Assembly: GCA_964537285.1 (NCBI GenBank)
Contig: CAZHZT010000065.1
Span: forward strand, 1 to 31,811
DNA length: 31,811 bases
Direction of reading: 5' to 3'
Source: CAZHZT01 sp964537285
GTDB lineage: Bacteria > Bacteroidota > Bacteroidia > Chitinophagales > Saprospiraceae
Shown piece after piece: positions 15,269-22,075 of the stretch (the first letter of the stretch is position 1; every line of letters starts with the position of its first letter). Position numbers and translations under genes: made by a program. The notes beneath the pieces were generated by a model that saw nothing but the letters and a program-made list of their open reading frames with translations, ran no database searches and had not been told where the DNA came from.

Positions 15269-16630
15269 ATGCCAAACGGAAAAATAAGAATAAAGACAAC
15301 TGAAGCTGGTGAACGACAAGTGTGGCTCGAAAGAGACGGTAGCGATGATATTCATTTGGAGGGTATTAGCGACGCTGGCCAGTTTCAGGATGGGCTAAAT
15401 TGCCAATATCAGAAAGCTGGTAAGCAGCTTATCATTACTATCGGAAATCGTAATATCACCTGGTCAAAACCTAAGAAGAAACAGCAGCTTAAGCAAAAAA
15501 AGAAGGTTCGACTAAGCGCAGAACAGGCACTCAGGCAAACCCAAAAAGAAAATCCTGCAATGGATATTCCTGAACCAGAACTTACTCTGGTGTCTGATTG
15601 CCCGGAAAGAAAAAAACTAAGCGGGAAAAATCTTTTCGACCTTAATCGGCAGGCTCTTCGATTGCCGGAGGATACCATAAATACCCTGCAGAAGCTAAAG
15701 CATAATGACAAGGTGAGTATTGACAATTTTGGTTTAGCTTTGAATAAGGCGGTTCATTTTTATAAGCATAAAGGAGTTCAAAAGCCTACTCTCTATAAAG
15801 TTGAGAAAAGTCAACACTTTGAAATCGACTTCTCATTCGACTCTCCCACCTCAAAAGCAACACTAAATACCCTCAACCACCGGCAGGAGCGCTTATTAAA
15901 CGAGCGTAAGAACCATGGCTGGGATACCCATAAACCCTGCTTTACCATACAGAATCGCCTGATAGCCGGCTTGGGAGGCACATCCGTATTTGAGACTTCC
16001 ATGACGCTCCATCATATTTACAGCATTCCTTATTTACCCGGTAGTTCCATCAAGGGCTTGATTCGTTCATGGATTATTATGAATTGCTTTCTGCCCGATA
16101 AACAAGATACTAAAGAAGGTGAACGCGGGAAAGCAGCGGAAAAAGCGGCTATGAAAAATACTTTGTTTGCCCATATATTTGGCACCGACACCAATGGACC
16201 AGAAAAAAAGGCGCATCAAGGCAAAGTCGTTTTTTACGATGCCTACCCGCAAACGCCCCCGGTCATTGAAGCAGATGTGATGAATGTGCATTATCCAAAA
16301 TACTACAGTAAAGGAGAAGTACCTGCTGATTATGACAGCCCAAACCCTATTCCATTCCTTACGGTTGGGAAGTGCGATGTAAACAATCAGCCACTGAAGT
16401 TTTGTTTCGCTTTAGCAGCGCGTGAAAATATCAAAGGGGTAAAAATAAAGGACGTAGAGCAATCCCATGTTGACAAACTCTGTAAAAATAAGGAAGGGCA
16501 ATGGCATGGTGGGTTGAATGAAAATAGCACAGTTTTAGAGGTAGTGAATTACTGGCTCCACTCCGCCCTCACCCACCACGGCATCGGCGCCAAAACCGCC
16601 GTCGGCTACGGCTACTTCAAAAACCCTTAA
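15269..16630 (+). CDS. cmr6: Cmr6 RAMP subunit with N-terminal extension
   Basis: A 453-residue Cas7-like subunit expected at the top of the Cmr filament next to Cmr1. The RAMP core is in the second half: RLIAGLGGTSVFETSMTLHH, IYSIPYLPGSSIKGLIRSWI (the P-G-S-S-I-K-G motif), GKVVFYDAYP and the terminal HHGIGAKTAVGYGYF loop. The first 150 or so residues are extra: a beta-rich start, a lysine-rich stretch (KPKKKQQLKQKKKVRLS at about residue 67) and a linker, making the protein longer than many Cmr6. The extension may contact RNA or a partner; that is inference. Confidence 0.93.
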   Translation: MPNGKIRIKTTEAGERQVWLERDGSDDIHLEGISDAGQFQDGLNCQYQKAGKQLIITIGNRNITWSKPKKKQQLKQKKKVRLSAEQALRQTQKENPAMDIPEPELTLVSDCPERKKLSGKNLFDLNRQALRLPEDTINTLQKLKHNDKVSIDNFGLALNKAVHFYKHKGVQKPTLYKVEKSQHFEIDFSFDSPTSKATLNTLNHRQERLLNERKNHGWDTHKPCFTIQNRLIAGLGGTSVFETSMTLHHIYSIPYLPGSSIKGLIRSWIIMNCFLPDKQDTKEGERGKAAEKAAMKNTLFAHIFGTDTNGPEKKAHQGKVVFYDAYPQTPPVIEADVMNVHYPKYYSKGEVPADYDSPNPIPFLTVGKCDVNNQPLKFCFALAARENIKGVKIKDVEQSHVDKLCKNKEGQWHGGLNENSTVLEVVNYWLHSALTHHGIGAKTAVGYGYFKNP

Positions 16631-16631
16631 G

Positions 16632-16916
16632 ATGGATGAATTTACCAAAAAAATCGCAGAATTAGGGCGGCAAGCGCAAAACCTGGGCCGCCTCAAACTT
16701 GAATTGCTGCGAGAAGAAATAGACGCAGCCCTGGGCAATGACGAAGCGCCTTTACTGCAGCTCGAGCACCTGCTCGATGAACTCTACGACCCTATCATGT
16801 GGGGATATGGTGAAGAGCAATACCGCCAGTTGCTTCAAAAATTAACCAAAACGAACTCAAAAGCTGCCGATTTCTATCGCAAAGAATTAAAAGAACTCTT
16901 AAATGATAATTCATGA
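16632..16916 (+). CDS. Small helical protein of unknown function after cmr6
   Basis: A 94-residue acidic, helix-rich product, beginning one base after the cmr6 stop and overlapping the next gene by four bases. I recognise no family. It starts with a coiled-coil-like amphipathic helix (FTKKIAELGRQAQNLGRLKL) and contains an LDELYDPIMWGYGEEQYRQL segment. No signal, membrane segment or catalytic motif. The tight fit in the operon and clean coding frame argue that it is a real gene, possibly a structural or adaptor protein for the genes that follow. Confidence 0.72.
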   Translation: MDEFTKKIAELGRQAQNLGRLKLELLREEIDAALGNDEAPLLQLEHLLDELYDPIMWGYGEEQYRQLLQKLTKTNSKAADFYRKELKELLNDNS

Positions 16917-17401
16917 CCTACCAAGAGTTTCAGAATTATATTCAAAATGCTTCCTGCGAGCAACTCGCCGAGTTGATGGATCGCACCTTCGAAATCATTA
17001 CTGATAACCAGCGCTTCTATATCACGCATTGTATAAAGGCCCGGAAAAACAGCGAAGTCGAAAACTTAGAGCTCCTGCTCCAGCATGTAGAAACTTTCAA
17101 TGAAAGGTCTCGTAAGGGCTATTTCTACTATGAATTTGACATGGGGGGTAAAAACTTTAGCTGGGTGCCTCCACATACAGAAGCCTGGTTTTTTGAGTTG
17201 AGCGCATGGTTAGATCGCGCCTGTAAGCTCGTGGAGGAAAAACACCCGGAAACCGCCCTTAAAGTTTTTCGGATCTGCTTCGACCTTATCGAAAATATGT
17301 GTGAATTTGCTTTTGCACATGAGCTCGGCGATTGGATGATTCATACCGAATACGATTACGAAACGGTTTACCAAAACTTAACTAAAACTCCTAATGCCTA
17401 A
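16913..17401 (+). CDS. Helical protein of unknown function upstream of CARF-HEPN gene
   Basis: A 162-residue soluble protein, helix-rich, with aromatic patches (RKGYFYYEFDMGGKNFSWV, then PPHTEAWFFELSAWLDRA) and a C-terminal ALKVFRICFDLIENMCEFAF helix. No family is recognised and no nuclease or nucleotide-binding motif is visible. It overlaps the gene before it by ATGA and the CARF-HEPN gene after it by 8 nt, so it is firmly coupled to the effector and may be its inhibitor, chaperone or partner. That role is inference from position alone. Confidence 0.75.
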   Translation: MTYQEFQNYIQNASCEQLAELMDRTFEIITDNQRFYITHCIKARKNSEVENLELLLQHVETFNERSRKGYFYYEFDMGGKNFSWVPPHTEAWFFELSAWLDRACKLVEEKHPETALKVFRICFDLIENMCEFAFAHELGDWMIHTEYDYETVYQNLTKTPNA

Positions 17402-18749
17402 AAAATTCCTTTCCTTCCTTGGGGCAATTCCTTACAAAGAAGCCATTTACTACTTTGATGCTGAACGCACCATTACAGCTGCCCCTACCCCTTTTGTACA
17501 GAAAGCCATTCTTGAAAAAGGTATCCCGGATTGGAAGGCCGAATCGGATAAAGTACTGATCTTTACGACAAAAGAGGCACTCAAAAATAATTACCTCAAC
17601 CGCATCATTTCGTTCAATAAAGAAAGCCAACAAGCAAATTTAAAGGAAAAGGCAGGGCTGGAATCTGAACTCAAACAGCTCCAACAAAAAGGTCAGATAA
17701 AACATTTTGACCACATCCTCATTTCCAACGGAAATCTGGAAAGCGAAATATGGGAGATTTTTCAAACAGTCTTTGAATACTTGGACCAAGGAGACGAAGT
17801 TTACTTCGACATTACTTTTGGTTTCCGATTCTTGCCTATGTTCGGTCTGGTGCTTCTCAATTATGCACGGGTCCTCAAGGGTGTACACATAAAAGCTGTT
17901 CTCTACGGGAATTATGAAGCAGGAAGAGCCGAACAACAAGCAGCTCTGAATCTTAAGGAGCAAGAATCGCCAATCATCCAACCTAGCATTGTGCAAGCAC
18001 CAGTGATCAACCTCATGCCTTTTGTGGAACTGCAGGATTGGACTCATGCTGCGCGTACATTCATTGATCTCGGGAATGCAGGCCCCCTTGCTCAATTGGT
18101 TCAAAACCCGGATAAGCGTTTGAGTCAAGAATTGCTCAAGTTTTCCAATGCTCTATTAACTTGCAGAGGTGGTGCGCTTATGCAGGATTTAGATATTGAT
18201 TTACTGAAAAATATCGTTACACTAACACCCACTCAGCCTGAAATAAAAAAACAACTCAAGCCTCTCTTAAAAAATATACAGCAAAAAATTGCTCCTTTTG
18301 AAAAAGCAAATCTGCAAAATGGATTCGCAGCAGTGGAATGGTGCATTCAACATGGCATGATCCAACAGGGCATTACTTTTCTTCAGGAAACTTTAAAAAG
18401 CATGGTTATTGAACGGACGATTGGCATGGAACACCTTAATGAGTACGTATTCCGTTTCGCTGCCAATGGCGCTTTAAATAAATTATCTAACCCGGGAAAA
18501 ACGATTTCCGAAAAAAACAGACACATGCATTCCATCAGTGATGATGATATGCGTTCAATTTACAATCAAATGTATCGATGGGTCAATGTGCGCGATCCCC
18601 TAGCCGATTTGTATATGAGACTTACCGGAAGGGATGGCTTTCGCAATGACATCAACCATTGTGGCTTTAAAAACAACTACAAATCAGCGGATGAACTCAA
18701 AGGAGAGCTGATTGATTTATACAAATCTTTAAAAGTACTAAACCTGTAG
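17394..18749 (+). CDS. CARF-HEPN ribonuclease effector, Csx1-type (DxTHG-like)
   Basis: A 451-residue ancillary effector. The N-terminal CARF domain (about 1-180) has the opening KKFLSFLGAIPYKEAIYYF, a nucleotide-fold strand HILISNGNLESEIW and YFDITFGFR at 137-145, a variant of the DxTHG motif with Phe for His. The C-terminal domain ends with R417-N-D-I-N-H422, the HEPN R-x4-H ribonuclease motif. It should be activated by cyclic oligoadenylate to degrade RNA. A proline-containing linker at about 190-205 separates the halves. This is the second CARF nuclease of the operon, with a different nuclease fold from the one at 11279. Confidence 0.88.
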   Translation: MPKKFLSFLGAIPYKEAIYYFDAERTITAAPTPFVQKAILEKGIPDWKAESDKVLIFTTKEALKNNYLNRIISFNKESQQANLKEKAGLESELKQLQQKGQIKHFDHILISNGNLESEIWEIFQTVFEYLDQGDEVYFDITFGFRFLPMFGLVLLNYARVLKGVHIKAVLYGNYEAGRAEQQAALNLKEQESPIIQPSIVQAPVINLMPFVELQDWTHAARTFIDLGNAGPLAQLVQNPDKRLSQELLKFSNALLTCRGGALMQDLDIDLLKNIVTLTPTQPEIKKQLKPLLKNIQQKIAPFEKANLQNGFAAVEWCIQHGMIQQGITFLQETLKSMVIERTIGMEHLNEYVFRFAANGALNKLSNPGKTISEKNRHMHSISDDDMRSIYNQMYRWVNVRDPLADLYMRLTGRDGFRNDINHCGFKNNYKSADELKGELIDLYKSLKVLNL

Positions 18750-18751
18750 AA

Positions 18752-19102
18752 ATGCTGCTTAATTTATCAAATCATCCTTCATCGAACTGGAGCGACAAAC
18801 AACTAAAAATAGCCAAAGCGCAATTTGGAACGATTAAAGACATGGTTTTTCCCATTATTGACCCCTCCTGGTCTTCAAAAGAGGTAAAAGGTTTTGCTAA
18901 AAAATTCCTGGAAAGTATCCTTACAAAACGCCCTGAAGCTGTTCACATTATGGGAGAGATGACTTTTACTTTTTTTTTAGTGCAAAAACTGCAGCAAGCG
19001 GGCATTAGATGCGTAGCCTCAACTTCAGACCGCAAAGTGGAAGAGCGTAAGGGTAAAAAAATTGTCCACTTCGATTTCGTTCAATTCAGAGATTATGTTT
19101 AA
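18752..19102 (+). CDS. Small Rossmann-like protein, last gene of the Cmr operon; possible cOA-handling protein
   Basis: A 116-residue protein two bases after the CARF-HEPN stop. Alternating beta/alpha pattern: LLNLSNHP (2-9) with WSDKQ at 13-17, FGTIKDMVFPIID, then AVHIMGEMTF with MGEMT at 67-71, then IRCVASTSDRKVEE with STSDR at 90-94, and a last strand IVHFDFVQFRDY. I believe I have seen similar short proteins at the ends of type III CRISPR operons but cannot assign a Csx name. Size, fold pattern and place after a CARF nuclease resemble small ring-nuclease-like proteins (Csx15/16/20 group), so a role in binding or degrading cyclic oligoadenylate is a hypothesis. It is convergent with cas6 copy 2, 14 bp away. 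Confidence 0.78.
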   Translation: MLLNLSNHPSSNWSDKQLKIAKAQFGTIKDMVFPIIDPSWSSKEVKGFAKKFLESILTKRPEAVHIMGEMTFTFFLVQKLQQAGIRCVASTSDRKVEERKGKKIVHFDFVQFRDYV

Positions 19103-19116
19103 ATTTTGAAGCCCAT

Positions 19117-19851
19117 TTAGTCCTCAACTCCCTCATCAAATGAATCCACACTTCCATTTTTAATCATCTTCATATTCGATTTCAACGGCCTCAACCTTCC
19201 AAACCCCAAGCTCACCCCCTTCCCAACCCCAATATTCGGAGGCAGTGATAAATTCACCGAAAAGGTAAGGTCAAAAGCGAGTAGTTTTACCTGTTTGAAA
19301 GCTACAGGGCGTGTGTTTAGCATGTCCGTAATCTGGATGGAAATCTTTTCATCGCTTTTCCATCCGAGCCCCCAAAGGCAAGCCATAATATGCCCACGCA
19401 AAATGCGCTCCATTAATCCGACTCGCTGAATGAGCCCCGGAGCAGCTTGCCATTTTTGATAATTTTCATCATTGAGCGCCAGCCATTGATGGATGCGATA
19501 CAATTTTGGCTGGGAAAGAACTCTGATATCATGAATATGCATGCTAAGATCCTCGATCAAAAGCAATTGCATCTGATCGTCCCAATTTAAACGCCAATCC
19601 TTCCGCGCCAGAGATTGCTGAAGTGCTTCCACACCTTCATTCAGGGCAAAAACGCCTGCCTTCCCCTTTACTGCACGGTATTGCAAACAGGGGTAGCGAT
19701 AGATGAAACCATCTTCTTTACGATGATTGTGCAGGCGATCGTCTTCCCATCCAACCATTTCTATAAAAGCTCCACGCCAGCGACTGACTTGATAGCCTCT
19801 TAAGGGAAAATCGAATATAAGGGTTAACGTGCGTACGGGTAAGGATTCCAT
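19117..19851 (-). CDS. cas6: Cas6 CRISPR RNA endoribonuclease, copy 2
   Basis: A 244-residue paralogue of the product of 1618-2358, matching it end to end: RTLTLIFDFPLRGYQ, WRGAFIEMVGWEDDRLHNH, DGFIYRYPCLQYR, NEGVEALQQSLA and the C-terminal glycine-rich loop GVGKGVSLGFGRL. The HNH-containing stretch near residue 40 is kept, so it is probably active. It is transcribed toward the end of the Cmr operon (convergent, 14-bp gap). The GTP-like glycine loop is the usual RAMP G-loop for RNA binding, not a nucleotide site. Having two intact, diverged Cas6 genes in one locus with two arrays is unusual. Confidence 0.88.
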   Translation of the reverse strand: MESLPVRTLTLIFDFPLRGYQVSRWRGAFIEMVGWEDDRLHNHRKEDGFIYRYPCLQYRAVKGKAGVFALNEGVEALQQSLARKDWRLNWDDQMQLLLIEDLSMHIHDIRVLSQPKLYRIHQWLALNDENYQKWQAAPGLIQRVGLMERILRGHIMACLWGLGWKSDEKISIQITDMLNTRPVAFKQVKLLAFDLTFSVNLSLPPNIGVGKGVSLGFGRLRPLKSNMKMIKNGSVDSFDEGVED

Positions 19852-20302
19852 TTATACATTTGGGTTAATATTTTCTCAAGATAAGAATAATTCTTTTCTG
19901 ACGCAAGTACTTATAAACATTCGTCCGACTTAACAAGATGTTCCTCTAATCACTTTTCATTGACGAGTGTTTCTAGTCCCCTTAAAGCACGTAAACAAAC
20001 ATTCATCTGTACTCATAATCTCAACAGAAGGCTGACCTGAGACAAATAACCACAGATTAAAATTGTGGCCATGCAAGGGTTTGATCTCTCAATCCCACCA
20101 TCAGCGTTCATCCCTATCATCTGTGATCAAGCACACCAAGCAGATTACAAAGGCCAATTAGCAACACCCCATCAACCTCCAAGCTCACTGCGCTCAAAAA
20201 AGAAGGGCAGGGATCGCCTGCACCTTTCCCACCTGCAAGAATTCCCCCATCTACTCCGTAATATTAGTGAACATTCACCCAAAACAAACTCAAAATCGCT
20301 CT
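19852..20302. other. Intergenic region upstream of cas6 copy 2 and the SPOR gene
   Basis: About 450 bp between divergent genes. It must contain promoters for both, but I see no clear Bacteroidota promoter, repeat or hairpin beyond short matches, apart from a CCACAGATTAAAATTGTGG inverted repeat at about 20050-20068. An open frame at 20065-20439 overlaps the SPOR gene in another frame and has no recognisable content. Confidence 0.45.
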
Positions 20303-20968
20303 ATGCATCCATCCCCTTGGCTGATCATCCGTCTGATCATTGCCCTGATTCTCGGCATCATCGCTGCCCGATTATTGCGGCAAGCAGTACGCGTTACCAT
20401 CACACGCCTGATGCCTATGCGCAAGCGCATGGCAGATAATTTCTACTACCAACTCTCCCAGCGCTCCCTACTCGCAGGACTAATCATAGCCCTGGCAGTC
20501 AGCATCAGTGCTTTTGCAGGACTGAGTCAACTGCCAGATCTTTTCCGGCTTCATGAAGAGACAACCATCGATGGCAAACCATTGGGAACCGGAACAGAGC
20601 TAAGCATCCTGCCTGCGGAATCTCTGACTGATTTCCCTAATGAGGTACCTGTGGATACAAATCCGGAAGCCCTAACAGACATTCCGGCAGAATACACCCC
20701 GGAAAAAGCAGCTCCCACATGGGATTATTACGCCCAAATTAACGCTTTTCACTCTCTCGACAATGCCCGGCGACAATTCCAAAAATGGCCTTGGTGGCCT
20801 ATGTACCCTTTGCATATCGCCCACCTGAAAGATGATTCCGGCGCCCCATACAAAATGTTGGTGGGACCTTTTGATTCCAAAAAAGGAGCAGAACACTTCC
20901 TTTCCCAACAAATAGTACCCGGCTTCCCGAGAGCGGTGCCGAATGATTATGTGATTGAAAGCAGGTAA
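20303..20968 (+). CDS. SPOR-domain membrane protein
   Basis: Start taken at the ATG at 20303 (MHPSPWLIIRLIIALILG), since the upstream GTG adds only a hydrophilic tail before the first membrane segment; product 221 residues. Two hydrophobic helices are visible: about 5-25 and about 55-75. A periplasmic linker rich in Pro/Glu/Thr follows, then a SPOR-like repeat at about 135-215 (YYAQINAFHSLDNARRQF, HIAHLKDDSGAPYKMLVGPF, then a helix KGAEHFLSQQ). SPOR domains bind glycan strands lacking stem peptides at division sites. It looks unrelated to the CRISPR genes and may be the resident gene beside the insertion. Confidence 0.75.
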   Translation: MHPSPWLIIRLIIALILGIIAARLLRQAVRVTITRLMPMRKRMADNFYYQLSQRSLLAGLIIALAVSISAFAGLSQLPDLFRLHEETTIDGKPLGTGTELSILPAESLTDFPNEVPVDTNPEALTDIPAEYTPEKAAPTWDYYAQINAFHSLDNARRQFQKWPWWPMYPLHIAHLKDDSGAPYKMLVGPFDSKKGAEHFLSQQIVPGFPRAVPNDYVIESR

Positions 20969-20974
20969 ATGAAA

Positions 20975-21060
20975 GGATCACTGATTACGCGGATGAGGCT
21001 GATGATGGCGGAGCTTCGCTCCTGGGAGAAAATAAATCAGCCTCCGGCTGATTTGTTTCT
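20975..21060 (+). repeat. Palindromic repeat cluster after the SPOR gene (terminator-like)
   Basis: Begins with ATCACTGATTACGCGGATGA, the same end sequence as the inverted repeats at 24550 and 24824. Two hairpins follow: GGAGC-TTC-GCTCC at 21010-21022, and AAATCAGCC-TCC-GGCTGATTT at 21034-21054 followed by a T-rich run, which could terminate the SPOR transcript. No gene. Confidence 0.65.
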
Positions 21061-21112
21061 TTTCCTTTTGTGGCAAAGCTTTAAAAACATTTGTGCCGGC
21101 GCCGATGATTCT

Positions 21113-21475
21113 GAGGTCATCTCGGAACTCAAGGTATTTGTCAGAATCAGGATTCTCAGGATTATAGGATTTACTTGATTGGAGCAGTGCTAAATTTTTA
21201 CTCTTTAGCATTACCAGAACAGCAAAAGTTTCCCTACGCTCTAATCCTGGGAATCCTGAAATCCGCTGGTCCCGAGGTCATCTCGGAACTCAAGGTATTT
21301 GTCAGAATCAGGATTCTCAGGATTATAGGATTTACTTGATTGGAGCAGTGCTAAATTTTTACTCTTTAGCATTACCAGAACAGCAAAAGTTTCCCTACGC
21401 TCTAATCCTGGGAATCCTGAAATCCGCTGGTCCCGAGGTCATCTCGGAACTCAAGGTATTTGTCAGAATCATTAA
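21113..21475. repeat. 161-bp tandem direct repeat, about 2.25 copies
   Basis: Units start at 21113, 21274 and 21435, each with GAGGTCATCTCGGAACTCAA, and the first two appear identical over 161 bp. Each unit contains inverted segments (TCAGAATCAGGATTCTCAGG against the later AATCCTGGGAATCCTGA, and a GCTAAATTTTTACTCTTTAGC hairpin). The third copy is cut after TTTGTCAGAATCATTAAG, 27 bp before the second CRISPR array. Degenerate relatives flank the first array at 151-230 and 745-800. Near-identity implies a recent duplication. Confidence 0.88.
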
Positions 21476-21502
21476 GAAGTAGTAAAGAAGTGATGAAACT
21501 CC

Positions 21503-21610
21503 GTCGCAGTCCCCGTCAATTATGGACATCTCTCCGATAAACTTGCAAGAACAGGAAATCCCATTTGAGTTCTTGTCGCAGTCCCCATCATTTTTGGACA
21601 TCACTCCTAC
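21503..21610 (-). CRISPR. CRISPR mini-array 2 (2 repeats, 1 spacer)
   Basis: Two 36-nt repeats, 21503-21538 and 21575-21610, with a 36-nt spacer (21539-21574). The distal repeat ends CCGAT, like the repeat at 910 in array 1; the leader-proximal repeat has TTTTTGG in place of the usual AATTATGG, with ATCATTT shared with the leader-proximal repeat of array 1. The distal flank (AGTAAAG..GATGAAACTCC) resembles that of array 1 (AGTAAAG..GAGAAACTCC), so the two arrays arose from one ancestral locus by duplication. Strand inferred from the leader on the right. Confidence 0.85.
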
Positions 21611-21948
21611 CCGTAGCCCCATTTTCAACAGCTTAAACAATTGATTATCAAACTTTTACGATCTTAACATTTGTCACCTGAATGTCAGAAAATAAACATT
21701 GAAAAGTTAACAATTCATAAGTCGTTGATAAAAATGAGCGTTTTTTTGGCTTTGCAGAAGGTGCGACTTTTTTATAATCATCTAATAATGAATGAATTAT
21801 TAAATTTCATTAGCACGTTATACATTGCAATTTTAACAATTTATATACTTTTTTGCAAGTGGATTTTGTCATAATGTATAGTCCGCTGACTTACTGTATC
21901 TTACAACGAACAATTTACAAAAATTTAAATGTCAAATTGGTGGTTTTG
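21611..21948 (-). promoter_or_regulatory. CRISPR leader of array 2
   Basis: A 338-bp AT-rich block equal in length to and collinear with 1087-1424. The repeat-proximal 170 bp are the most conserved; identity ends at GGTGGTTTTG and is replaced by unrelated sequence. Its preservation suggests it still drives crRNA transcription (leftward), or did so recently. The shared tract TTGCAAAAAAGTATATAAAT (minus strand) is the best candidate promoter segment. Confidence 0.8.
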
Positions 21949-21990
21949 CCCTTTTATACCTGCTTTTCAAAGAACTTATTGACTTGGATT

Positions 21991-22075
21991 GACCTGGATT
22001 GATTTGGATTTTCCACGATTAGATTATAGGGCTTCTCAAACATCAATCGTGGTAAATCCAGGTCCAATCCAGGTC
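21991..22075 (-). terminator. Imperfect palindrome at the 3' end of the DUF5686 gene
   Basis: Left arm GACCTGGATTGATTTGGATT then TTCCACGATT; right arm complementary to it (CAATCGTGG, then TAAATCCAGG, TCCAATCCAGGTC). It overlaps the TGA stop at 22074-22076 of the minus-strand gene, so it is well placed as a terminator. The arms are themselves built of GGATT direct repeats. Confidence 0.55.

Noticed and set aside
16913..17401. Assignment of the 162-aa protein as a known type III inhibitor or anti-CRISPR
   Set aside because: No recognisable motif; position alone does not justify a function.
20065..20439. A 124-codon frame overlapping the SPOR gene
   Set aside because: Low-complexity His/Pro/Ser-rich product in the wrong frame relative to the membrane and SPOR segments; no independent support.
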